This document shows positions 33,816 through 41,689 of a stretch of DNA of 41,751 nucleotides, in pieces. Position numbers and translations under genes: made by a program. The notes beneath the pieces were generated by a model. That model did no database searches. It was not told the origin of the DNA and saw nothing but the letters and a program-made list of their open reading frames with translations. The number at the start of each line of letters is the position of its first letter. The first letter of the stretch is position 1. The stretch is from Lachnospiraceae bacterium (lineage in GTDB: Bacteria; Bacillota; Clostridia; Lachnospirales; Lachnospiraceae): positions 1-41,751 of the forward strand of contig JAFQOW010000004.1 in assembly GCA_017412055.1 (NCBI GenBank), read 5' to 3'.

Positions 33816-34289
33816 ATGAGACCAACAAAAAAAGTATCAGAATCCTATACAGAACAACAATACTTAATACGCCCTACTTATATAAATCATTACGGTCGTC
33901 TATTCGGTGGTGAATTATTAAGATGGATAGATGAATTAGCCGGTATTGTAGCCAGACGTCACTCCAATTCACTTATAACTACTGCAGCCATTGATAACCT
34001 ACAATTCAAAGCACCCGTATACGCTGGTCAAATGGTAGTTTTAGTAGGTCGTGTAACATATGTAGGTTCAAGCTCTATGGAAATTCGAATTGACTCATAT
34101 GTGGAAGAATTAGACGGAATTCGTCGCCCCATAAACAGAGCTTATATCGTAATGGTAGCCATAGACGAAGACGGCAATCCAGTAGAAGTTCCAGAATTAG
34201 AACTGGAATCTGAAGAACAAAAGATGGAATACGAATCAGCCATCAAGCGTAAGGAAATGAGAAAACAGAGACGAATCGATGGGTTTTAA
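33816..34289 (+). CDS. Acyl-CoA thioesterase, hotdog fold
   Basis: The 157-residue protein matches YciA/BFIT-type acyl-CoA hydrolases: NHYGRLFGGELLRWIDELAGIVA contains the Asn, Gly-Gly and catalytic Asp pattern in pieces, and FKAPVYAGQMVVLVGRVTYV is the core strand region. It hydrolyses acyl-CoA thioesters; substrate unknown. GCAAGGAGAG precedes the start. Its stop is two bases from the convergent membrane-protein gene, with no terminator between. Confidence 0.92.
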   Translation: MRPTKKVSESYTEQQYLIRPTYINHYGRLFGGELLRWIDELAGIVARRHSNSLITTAAIDNLQFKAPVYAGQMVVLVGRVTYVGSSSMEIRIDSYVEELDGIRRPINRAYIVMVAIDEDGNPVEVPELELESEEQKMEYESAIKRKEMRKQRRIDGF

Positions 34290-34291
34290 AA

Positions 34292-35023
34292 TTATTTAAT
34301 TTTCTTTTTAAAGCTTTTAAATAGTTTATCAACCTGCTTTTCATCTCCTGTTATTTCTACTTCTACTGCATATTTTCCAGTCATGGCAAAAAACTTTATA
34401 CACTTAACTTCAATATCAGTACTATAAATATATTTCCATTCTATCTTATTGGTTGTGCTTATTCTGCTAGAATTACCTATATTCCTCTGTAGCTCTTCAT
34501 GTTGGATATCATATTCTAAATCCAACACTTCCATACGTGTTCTAGCAGATGTCTCATCATCGAATTCAAACCAATAAACTGTAAATTCTGCTTTTTCCTT
34601 CGTACCAACAACTGTCCCTAATTGATTTATTTTGTAAACCAAATCCCCTTTACCATAATTAGAATTTAACTGTGTTACTGTAAAACTTTCTCCAAATACT
34701 TCTTCGCATGCTTCATTCACTTTATCAAAATCATCAACCTCAAAGGTTTCAAAAAATTGACCGACAACATTAACTGCAACCATGACAATAATAGCTACAA
34801 AAGCTACAATAATCCCTGTAATAATTAGCCATTTTTTCTTCTTTGGCTTTTTAGGCGCAACAGGTTCATGATATACAGAATCATACGATGTATTATATGT
34901 TGCGTCATATGTTGTGTCATATGTTGTGTCATATGTAGGTGCTTCGTTACCTCCAAGCAAACTTTCACTTACACCACTGTAATTATGACTATATTGATTT
35001 TGATTGTTATTGAAATTATCCAT
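34292..35023 (-). CDS. Single-span membrane protein with Tyr-rich N-terminal repeats
   Basis: The 243-residue protein has an Asn/Gln-rich N-terminus, six tetrapeptide repeats of the TYDT type (about residues 32-55, 12-base DNA repeats near 34,865-34,940), a KKPKKKK cluster, a membrane helix (WLIITGIIVAFVAIIVMVAV) and an extracytoplasmic domain of about 150 residues. ATG 35023 is preferred over 35068 because AAGGAG lies just upstream. No family recognised. Confidence 0.75.
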   Translation of the reverse strand: MDNFNNNQNQYSHNYSGVSESLLGGNEAPTYDTTYDTTYDATYNTSYDSVYHEPVAPKKPKKKKWLIITGIIVAFVAIIVMVAVNVVGQFFETFEVDDFDKVNEACEEVFGESFTVTQLNSNYGKGDLVYKINQLGTVVGTKEKAEFTVYWFEFDDETSARTRMEVLDLEYDIQHEELQRNIGNSSRISTTNKIEWKYIYSTDIEVKCIKFFAMTGKYAVEVEITGDEKQVDKLFKSFKKKIK

Positions 35024-35109
35024 TATAAAACTCCTTTTCCCGTAAGTACTTCTTTGTATTTTTATCACAAAAATACAAAATAATAAAGTATATTTATGCT
35101 AAATCATGC

Positions 35110-35589
35110 TTAATTCATCCCAAGATATTTCATAAAACCTTCCAATCCATCTACAATATCCCTATATGTCACACTAAAATTACCTGTATACCACGGATCA
35201 GCTATAGATGCACCTACTCTATCAGTATAATCAAGCAATAACCTTACCTTATCTTCAGGGTCACTTCCTATAATTCGCCTTAGATTTCTTATATTATTAC
35301 TATCCATACAAAGTAGATAATCATACTTCTGATAATCTGCCTTTGACACCTGAACAGCACGCTTTCCCTGGCAGGAAATTCCGTGCTTTGCAAGTTCCTC
35401 TCTCGCTGGTGGATATACAGGATTACCAACACCATTCCATATTTCTTCTGTGCTTGTAGCTGCAGAAGAAATGTAGAATCGGTCTGATATGTTCTGTTTT
35501 GATACCATATCTTTAAATATAAATTCTGCCATAGGCGAACGGCAAATATTGCCGTGGCAAATGAATAGCACTTTTATAGGTTCTTTCAT
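35110..35589 (-). CDS. Low-molecular-weight protein tyrosine phosphatase
   Basis: The 159-residue phosphatase shows the catalytic C(X)5R loop as FICHGNICRS (Cys11 to Arg17) and the general acid loop DPWYTG near the C-terminus. Such proteins dephosphorylate tyrosine kinases of exopolysaccharide control or arsenate-like substrates; the class here is the classical LMW-PTP. It lies next to the end of the second mobile segment, whose integrase reads toward it. Confidence 0.94.
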   Translation of the reverse strand: MKEPIKVLFICHGNICRSPMAEFIFKDMVSKQNISDRFYISSAATSTEEIWNGVGNPVYPPAREELAKHGISCQGKRAVQVSKADYQKYDYLLCMDSNNIRNLRRIIGSDPEDKVRLLLDYTDRVGASIADPWYTGNFSVTYRDIVDGLEGFMKYLGMN

Positions 35590-35694
35590 AAGTTCTCAAA
35601 TCCTTTCAAAAGGTTGTATTTACAAGGTTTGTGGGGTTTTAGTTGTTTTTATTATTTTCTCATTTCTTTTCAAAAATAGGCATATTTTCTCGGT

Positions 35695-35862
35695 CAAGTG
35701 GTATATAAATTGGTATATTTTTTAGAAATTTATACCAGTAAATTTCACTGGTATATTTTTTCAAAACACCGCATAAACACTTGTTTTCTACAAGGTCCCA
35801 TGGCATATTAACACACCAAAAACGCCGATTTTTAGTTAGTAAAATATGAATTTATACCACTT
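35695..35862. repeat. GGTATAT repeats and inverted repeat beside the integrase
   Basis: The 300-base gap between the phosphatase and the integrase holds a perfect inverted repeat TATACCAGT/ACTGGTATA (35731-35739 / 35747-35755), direct copies of GGTATATTTTTT at 35712 and 35750, a further GGTATAT at about 35700, and two copies of AATTTATACCA (about 35727 and 35850). These are plausible arm or core sites for the integrase; the inverted repeat followed by Ts could also terminate plus-strand transcripts. No tRNA gene is present. Confidence 0.6.
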
Positions 35863-35889
35863 ATTTTACCTCATATGGCAACTGACTTT

Positions 35890-37098
35890 TTATACTTCCT
35901 TTACTTTTAAGTAATCTAGCCTTTCCATCTCTGCAATTGCATCCTCAGATTTAATATGCGTATAGGTATCAAGTGTCACAGAAATATCTCCATGTCCCAT
36001 GATATATTGCAATACCTTAGGATTCATTCCAGACTTCGCCATATTCGTGCAAAACGTATGTCTACACACATGTGGCGTAATCTTTGGCAACTGCACACGA
36101 TAAATTTTATTATACTTTTCAACAGAAAGCTTGAAGTATTTCTCCCAATGCAATGCTACCTTCGGTTTACCATTCTTGTCCAAAAATAGAAATCCAGAGT
36201 ACCCATCAATTATTGGTTCAACCTTTTGCTTTGGACGCATCTTAATAATTCTTCTAAATGCTTCCATTACATCCGGTGTCATCGGAACCTCACGTACACC
36301 ATTCTCCGTCTTAGTTGTCTCACAGATATACTTCATATCACTGGTTCGTTGAAGCTGGTGATTGACCTTAATGACTTTCTTCTTAAAATCAATGTCCTTA
36401 ATCGTCAAACCACAAAACTCGCTGATACGAAGCCCCGTCTTAAACAAGATATAAAACGCATCATAGTACTGACTATAATGATTATCCTCTAGAATAAACT
36501 GAAGGAACTGTCTCTCCTGTTCTCTTGTAAGTGTATCCCTTTTCACACTGTCGTTCACTACTACTGTGTGAAGTTCAAACTGAAACGGATTCTTGATAAT
36601 CATGTCATCATCAGCCGCCATCTGAAATGCAGGACGAAGAACACCTCGCACTGTATGAATAGTACTGTAGCCTCTACCATCCTCTTGCATCTTAATCAGA
36701 AAAATCTTTGCATCAGATGTCTTGATACTAGCAATCTTTCTCTGTCCAAAGGGTTCCTTTGCTAAAATATTTTGCACAAATTTATACCCTGTTCTCATGC
36801 TATGCTTTACTCCGGTTTTTGTCATCAAATATTTCTCAACTAATTCACAAACCGTAATATCCTCACAGCAGATTTCTAGTCTCAGTCTTTTCTCAATCTC
36901 CTTAATTTTGTCTCTTAAGGCTTTGTCCTTACGCTTACCTGCTGGCATAGAATCCGAAGCAGTAAGTCTCCAACTGTAAACCGTTTTCCTTTGACCGAAT
37001 GGATCAGTATAACGATAAGCATAACGCCCATCTTCTAACTGATTTTCTCCCATTTGGAGTACTCTACCTTTATTGTCACGTCTCTTTGTATAACTCAT
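35890..37098 (-). CDS. int: Tn916-type tyrosine integrase
   Basis: The 402-residue site-specific recombinase joins element ends and target. An N-terminal arm-binding domain (about 1-75) and a SAM-like core-binding domain (about 80-175) precede the catalytic domain with R224 (TGLRISEF), K263, H343 and R346 (HVCRHTF), H369 (MGHGD) and nucleophile Y379 (LDTYTH). All catalytic residues are present. ATG 37098 is chosen because AAAGGAG lies upstream. It follows the excisionase gene, the usual Tn916 order. Confidence 0.96.
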   Translation of the reverse strand: MSYTKRRDNKGRVLQMGENQLEDGRYAYRYTDPFGQRKTVYSWRLTASDSMPAGKRKDKALRDKIKEIEKRLRLEICCEDITVCELVEKYLMTKTGVKHSMRTGYKFVQNILAKEPFGQRKIASIKTSDAKIFLIKMQEDGRGYSTIHTVRGVLRPAFQMAADDDMIIKNPFQFELHTVVVNDSVKRDTLTREQERQFLQFILEDNHYSQYYDAFYILFKTGLRISEFCGLTIKDIDFKKKVIKVNHQLQRTSDMKYICETTKTENGVREVPMTPDVMEAFRRIIKMRPKQKVEPIIDGYSGFLFLDKNGKPKVALHWEKYFKLSVEKYNKIYRVQLPKITPHVCRHTFCTNMAKSGMNPKVLQYIMGHGDISVTLDTYTHIKSEDAIAEMERLDYLKVKEV

Positions 37099-37165
37099 AA
37101 TAATTCTCCTTTCAAAGAGCTGTGACATGGCTCACAATTAATATACCACAACCCTTTATATTTTT

Positions 37166-37354
37166 CTATATTGCTTCTAGTGTATCTACAAATTTCTCAA
37201 ACTTTGTACGCTTGATTTGAACACGATTTCCATTCCAAAGTAAGTAATCAGCATTCTTATTTTCGTTAATTAAATTACGTAACTTATGCTCGCCTATACG
37301 GAAATAGGCAGCAGCTTCCTGTCTCTTGACATGAGCCTCCGTGGCATATGACAC
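37166..37354 (-). CDS. xis: Tn916-type excisionase
   Basis: The 62-residue product matches Tn916 Xis in the core [37 protein letters not shown] and C-terminal FVDTLEAI, a winged helix that bends DNA at the element end during excision. The expected N-terminal PIWEKYTL-like segment is replaced by unrelated residues. The only in-frame start is GTG 37354 with no good ribosome-binding site. It may be N-terminally altered or translated by coupling with an overlapping short frame. Confidence 0.85.
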   Translation of the reverse strand: MSYATEAHVKRQEAAAYFRIGEHKLRNLINENKNADYLLWNGNRVQIKRTKFEKFVDTLEAI

Positions 37355-37449
37355 TTGGCATTACGGCCCCTATGCGTTGCAAGGAATGCCCTGGCGGTAA
37401 ACCTATCACATGCTCTCTCATATAAAGAGACATACCCTTTATCAATGCT

Positions 37450-37580
37450 GACGAACACCTCGTCGCGTGTTATAGCGAACACCTCGCCTTTATAAACCCG
37501 AAAAATGAAAAAGGCGAACCCCTCGCCACGGCTCAAACCCTTATAAATACTGAATTTGTAGCAATGACGAAGACCTCGTC
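37450..37580 (-). repeat. Four short hairpins with covarying stems upstream of xis
   Basis: Four units occur at 37450-37464, 37475-37487, 37513-37527 and 37566-37580. On the minus strand they read GACGA/TCGTC, GCGA/TCGC, GGCGA/TCGCC and GACGA/TCGTC, each around a five-base G/T-rich loop (GGTGT, GGTGT, GGGGT, GGTCT). Stem bases differ but stay paired. TTTATAAGGG-like segments follow three of them. The rest of 37,355-37,823 has inverted repeats GCCGA/TCGGC (37623-37647) and AAGGG/CCCTT (37677-37690) and no gene I can support. Confidence 0.7.
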
Positions 37581-37823
37581 TTAAAATAACTCAAATATAT
37601 TAAATATTATATAACAGGATACGCCGACTGTTGCATACAAAATCGGCATAAAACTGTCTGCCAACTGCATCCACGAAAGGGCGTACCCTTATGCCCCGGA
37701 ACTAGATTTTTAGAAAATGTACTCCATCTTTTCAAGAGGCTATCGTGAGTTTTTTTCTGCCTAATGTTATAAATGTTACTATGAAAATGTATTTGAGCAT
37801 TTTATATTGACATTTACACTAAT

Positions 37824-38432
37824 TTAATAATTTTCTGACATCTGTAAGATTTTATCTTCGCTTATCCCTAACGAAACCATCTTAATATAATCATCTTTAT
37901 CTATTCCATTCATCATAATCTTCTGTTCTTTTGTAAGCGTAACAACTTTTAAATTAAATGCGTCTAATTGCTTATCAATTTCATCAGACTTATTTAGGGC
38001 ATAAATATTTTTCAAAATATTAAAAACAATAGTTGAATACATATCATATATCAACAAACAAGTTTCATTTTCGCTAAAGGCATAAAATATATCCTTACCT
38101 TTTTCTTCTTTTACAATTCCCTTTAGAAATAAATTTGCATGAGCAAACTTATTTCTAATTTTTCTAACACTATATGGAGCATCACTTAAAAAATTCTTCA
38201 CTTTTGAACTAATAACATCTTGCTTATGTAATTTATCAACAATTATTTGAAATTTCTCCTCATAATTTCCCGCTGCAAATTTACATATATTTTCTGTAAT
38301 TTCAAAAAGAAGGATTAATGCCGCATATCCTTCCTCATTCTCAAATAGCCTTTCACAATCAGAAAGTCTCTCTCCATAAAATCTTGAATATTGCCATACA
38401 ATATCTATTACACTTCTTTTATCTATTAACAT
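37824..38432 (-). CDS. HEPN-like protein with R-x4-H motif
   Basis: The 202-residue helical protein has the sequence IRNKFAHAN, in which R93 and H98 form the R-x4-H motif of HEPN ribonuclease-like domains, preceded by a helical GYAALILLFEITENICKF segment typical of such folds. HEPN proteins cleave RNA in many toxin and antiphage systems, though some are catalytically silent. It is the last gene of a three-gene AT-rich operon, 24 bases after the DUF6339-like gene. Family assignment is by motif and helicity only. Confidence 0.65.
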   Translation of the reverse strand: MLIDKRSVIDIVWQYSRFYGERLSDCERLFENEEGYAALILLFEITENICKFAAGNYEEKFQIIVDKLHKQDVISSKVKNFLSDAPYSVRKIRNKFAHANLFLKGIVKEEKGKDIFYAFSENETCLLIYDMYSTIVFNILKNIYALNKSDEIDKQLDAFNLKVVTLTKEQKIMMNGIDKDDYIKMVSLGISEDKILQMSENY

Positions 38433-38456
38433 CTAAGCACTTCCGTTCTCGATTTT

Positions 38457-39239
38457 TTATCTTGCACCCCCAATTGATAAAATTCTATTCTGTTCTATTA
38501 AAATAGTATCTACCAATTCATCATACTCAAATGCATCCAAATTTGTTACGCCTGCATAACATTGAATATGATGTGGAACCGCTTTTCTTAATTCCTTATC
38601 TTTTAATAATGTGTTTTTCCCACCTTTTATTATTGCATCAACAAAAGCTTTTGTAATCATATTATTACAAGATAATTTTCTTTCAAATATAGCCTTAACT
38701 GGATCAATATATTCCATTGCAGTTAATGCTCTATCTTCATCTTCATAAAATGATAATTTTGTACCAAAGTACCATAAAAATCGCATACCAGATCTGTCTA
38801 TTTTAGAATGAGAAACCTCATTAAATAAACACCTTTTAATTCTATCCTCAGGATTTTTAATTTTACCTTTTAAATATAACTCTTCCACATATCTGCCCAA
38901 AACAGTCAAATTCAAAAAAGTCCATATATTTTTATCATACATAATATTTTGCGGATAAGATTTCAATAAATTTGACAGATAAATTGCCAAATCAGCTTCT
39001 CTTTGATATTTATTCTTATATTTTTCATCTTCTTGAAAAACAATATTCTCAAGTATTTGTTCATCAAACTCAACACTTATCTCATTACCATTATACATTA
39101 CTGGTTCTGAATAATTTAAAATATCATTTTTATTAACATCTATATTGCCATATGTTATAAATTGTGTAATTATTGATTCCTTTATTTTTCTATACTCATC
39201 ATCCTTGGTATTTACTCTTTTCAAAATAATTCTACTCAT
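38457..39239 (-). CDS. DUF6339-like protein
   Basis: The 260-residue protein has a helical core with YDKNIWTFLNLTVLGRYVEE, RSGMRFLWYFGTKLSFYED and AFVDAIIKGGKNTLLKDKEL, a pattern I recall as DUF6339. That family is often found in restriction or defence islands near Z1 or PD-(D/E)XK genes. No catalytic motif is evident. It overlaps the preceding gene by eight bases. The family call is moderately uncertain. Confidence 0.6.
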   Translation of the reverse strand: MSRIILKRVNTKDDEYRKIKESIITQFITYGNIDVNKNDILNYSEPVMYNGNEISVEFDEQILENIVFQEDEKYKNKYQREADLAIYLSNLLKSYPQNIMYDKNIWTFLNLTVLGRYVEELYLKGKIKNPEDRIKRCLFNEVSHSKIDRSGMRFLWYFGTKLSFYEDEDRALTAMEYIDPVKAIFERKLSCNNMITKAFVDAIIKGGKNTLLKDKELRKAVPHHIQCYAGVTNLDAFEYDELVDTILIEQNRILSIGGAR

Positions 39240-40119
39240 TTGAATTATCCCCCTTTTTATTCTTAAGCATTTCTCTACATCTTATAAATGTATTCTCAAG
39301 TTCATTACCTAATAGCTGCTGCACATTTTCAAATAGGTCATTAATATCATCTGCATCACTTTCAAAAAACTCTGTAATTGAAATACCCTTCTTCGTAAAA
39401 AGATAATCATATCCATCAAACCATTCATAATCCTCTATTTTTTCAAGAAGATTCTTATTACTTTTTATAGCAATAGTTGTATAATAAATACCAATAAATG
39501 CAATAAAACAATTCATCAATTCCTTTATAACTTCATTTTTAGAAAGAGCAGCATATGCATCACAAAACGAATTACCAGCCTTTACTAAAATAGAATCTGA
39601 ATTACTATATTCTATTCGTAACCCTTTCCCCTCTAATCCTTCAGATTTTGACAATGCAACAAAACTATCCTCAGCCGTCCTATAATATAATATCGAAGTG
39701 TTCGAAAACGCTAATTGTGTATTTACACCTACTTTTTTTCCTTTAAAATCCGAATAGAATTCATCCATTTCTTCTTTTATATATTTTAATTCAAACGGTT
39801 TTCTTACTAAAACAAATGCTTGAATACTAATATTATCACAATCTATTAAGGAATCTAACGGAATACAAAGTCTTATATTTTCTTCAAATACATAGATTTT
39901 ACTAACAACTTTATTCATAACCGTAGAGGCCGAAATCAAAACATATGCCTCTTCGTTTTTTATAAGTAACTTGAGATATTCAGATGTCAATTCACAATCC
40001 ATCTCAACATTCATACTATCAATATCAAATGAATATTTGACATTTGTTAACTTAAATATAATATCTTTTTTGTATGACGAATCATCTTCCATTAAAACTG
40101 GATATGTATAATTGTTCAT
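39232..40119 (-). CDS. Hypothetical protein, first gene of the DUF6339/HEPN operon
   Basis: The 295-residue protein (MNNYTYPVLMEDDSSYKKDI...) appears to have an N-terminal beta-rich half and a helical C-terminal half. No signal, membrane helix or catalytic motif is clear, and I do not recognise it. ATG 40119 is preferred because GGAG lies six bases upstream; a frame to 40155 runs into a GC-rich hairpin. An IS110 element begins just upstream and may have displaced its promoter. Confidence 0.65.
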   Translation of the reverse strand: MNNYTYPVLMEDDSSYKKDIIFKLTNVKYSFDIDSMNVEMDCELTSEYLKLLIKNEEAYVLISASTVMNKVVSKIYVFEENIRLCIPLDSLIDCDNISIQAFVLVRKPFELKYIKEEMDEFYSDFKGKKVGVNTQLAFSNTSILYYRTAEDSFVALSKSEGLEGKGLRIEYSNSDSILVKAGNSFCDAYAALSKNEVIKELMNCFIAFIGIYYTTIAIKSNKNLLEKIEDYEWFDGYDYLFTKKGISITEFFESDADDINDLFENVQQLLGNELENTFIRCREMLKNKKGDNSNE

Positions 40120-40134
40120 ATTAATCTCCATTCC

Positions 40135-40153
40135 GCCGCCTTCGGCTGGCGGC
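40135..40153. repeat. GC-rich hairpin at the IS110 left side
   Basis: GCCGCC (40135-40140) pairs with GGCGGC (40148-40153) around TTCGGCT, in otherwise very AT-rich DNA. IS110-family elements often target palindromic repeats, so this may be a target remnant. It could also be a structural part of the IS end. Confidence 0.55.
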
Positions 40154-40164
40154 ACAAATAGTAA

Positions 40165-40340
40165 TGAAAGTGTTTCAACTCTCTAAGTTGTGCTTTAAAA
40201 TAGTTTACAAGAAGCTACACTACAAAGCACGGGAGGAGGAGTTGTAACAGCTTTCTTCGTTTTAGACAGCATATTAATCAGTGTAAGTTCTGCCTTTTCA
40301 AGCACAAATAAGTGGCATCACGAATCCGTACACTAAGAAT
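40165..40340 (+). ncRNA. Candidate IS110 bridge RNA locus
   Basis: The 5' non-coding region of IS110 elements encodes a bridge RNA that pairs with target and donor DNA. Here the stems are AAAG/CTTT enclosing CAACT/AGTTG (40167-40196), AAAGC/GCTTT (40224-40254) and AGTGTA/TACACT (40280-40334) enclosing TGCC/GGCA, separated by internal loops as expected for target- and donor-binding loops. The last loop contains GCACAAATA (40302-40310), identical to the element's left edge (40152-40160), as expected of a right donor guide. RNA ends are approximate. Confidence 0.6.
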
Positions 40341-40414
40341 TGTTTAAGCGCCTTAGTTTAATTGTGTGGCAGTTCAGTCAATGGCTTCTTATCATTTACG
40401 AAAGGAGTCTGACT

Positions 40415-41689
40415 ATGAAAGTTACTTACCAAACCTGTTGTGGTGTCGATGTTCACAAATCTTTTCTCGTTGCCACGATTGTAAAAACTACCGGTGGCAT
40501 TGAGCCTTCTTACCAAAAGAAACGCTTTTCCACCTTTAACAATTCAATTCTTGAATTCAAGCAATGGCTTCTCGACAATGACTGTCATGATGTCTGTATG
40601 GAATCCACTGGTAAATACTGGGTTCCTGTCTTTAATCTTCTGGAAGATGAAATCAATGTTGTCATTGCCAATCCCAAATGGGTAAAGGCAGTAAAAGGCA
40701 ACAAAGATGACACCAAGGATTCTAAATGGATTGGGGATTTGTTCCGTCTTGGACTTGTCAAAGGCAGTTATATTCCTTGTAAGAAAGTTCGTATTCTCAG
40801 GGAATACACTCGCTATCGTTACAAGCTTGTTTCCTGCCGTTCAAGTGAAAAGAATAGATATCAGAATGCTCTTACTGTTTGTAATATTGCATTAGATTCT
40901 GTTGTTTCCGATATCTTTGGGAAGTCATCCACATCCATTATCGACTATCTGCTTGAACAATCGGGTACATCCATTAACCACGAAGAAATCGCATCTAAAC
41001 TTCTTCGGAGCCTCAAATCCAAAGAAGATGCTGTTATAGAATCCGTCGAGGGATATCAGATGACTGATACCCAAAAATACCGTATGCGCCTCGTCCGCGC
41101 ACATATGGATTATATCACAGCCGAAATCAATGATGTTGATAAAATGATAGAAAATATGATTTCTTCTAATCCTGATTTTGAAAATGCTGTTCAGTTCCTC
41201 TGTACCATTCCGGGTGTCAAACGTGATAGTGCAATCACTATCATCTCCGAAATCGGTATTGATATGTCTCAGTTCTCATGTTCCAAACGTTTATGTTGCT
41301 GGGCTGGTTTAACACCTGGCAGCAATGAATCTGCTGGTAAGAAGAAGTCTGTTCGGATTACGCGTGCCGGTGTCTACCTCAAACCTGCATTAGTACAATG
41401 TGCTCATGCAGCCGTAAAATCTGACAAATCTCCTTACTACAAAAAGAAATATGAATCTCTTGTTAAACGTCGTGGCAAAAAAAGAGCCATTATCGCTATT
41501 GCCCGTATGATTCTTACCGCTATCTACCAGATGCTGTCTACTGGCGAGCAATGGAATCCGAGCGACCTTTATAAAATCGATATGCCTGTAGCCCTTGTTG
41601 AAAAACAAAAGGCAAAAGCTATCAAGCAAGCCAAGAAACTATTGCAGCGAGAGGGATTGCTTCCACCTGACGAACCATTAGCTTCTTAA
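40415..41689 (+). CDS. IS110-family transposase (DEDD recombinase)
   Basis: The 424-residue recombinase has the N-terminal DEDD RuvC-like domain (GVDVHKSFLVATIV with the first Asp, CMESTGKYWVPVFNLL with the Glu) and the C-terminal Transposase_20 domain (IPGVKRDSAITIISEIG, then CWAGLTPGSNESAGKKKS with the conserved serine). Length is normal. ATG 40415 is preferred because AAAGGAG lies eight bases upstream; the frame from 40340 lacks a site and would overlap the bridge RNA. It appears intact. Confidence 0.96.
   Translation: MKVTYQTCCGVDVHKSFLVATIVKTTGGIEPSYQKKRFSTFNNSILEFKQWLLDNDCHDVCMESTGKYWVPVFNLLEDEINVVIANPKWVKAVKGNKDDTKDSKWIGDLFRLGLVKGSYIPCKKVRILREYTRYRYKLVSCRSSEKNRYQNALTVCNIALDSVVSDIFGKSSTSIIDYLLEQSGTSINHEEIASKLLRSLKSKEDAVIESVEGYQMTDTQKYRMRLVRAHMDYITAEINDVDKMIENMISSNPDFENAVQFLCTIPGVKRDSAITIISEIGIDMSQFSCSKRLCCWAGLTPGSNESAGKKKSVRITRAGVYLKPALVQCAHAAVKSDKSPYYKKKYESLVKRRGKKRAIIAIARMILTAIYQMLSTGEQWNPSDLYKIDMPVALVEKQKAKAIKQAKKLLQREGLLPPDEPLAS

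Noticed and set aside
35590-35889. tRNA gene as integration target for the tyrosine integrase
   Set aside because: No cloverleaf or tRNA-like 3' end was found; the stretch is AT-rich with GGTATAT repeats.
37294-37536. 80-residue minus-strand frame with repeated GEVFA/DEVFV-like segments
   Set aside because: The protein repeats are simply translations of the covarying DNA hairpins, there is no good start site, and the frame overlaps xis.
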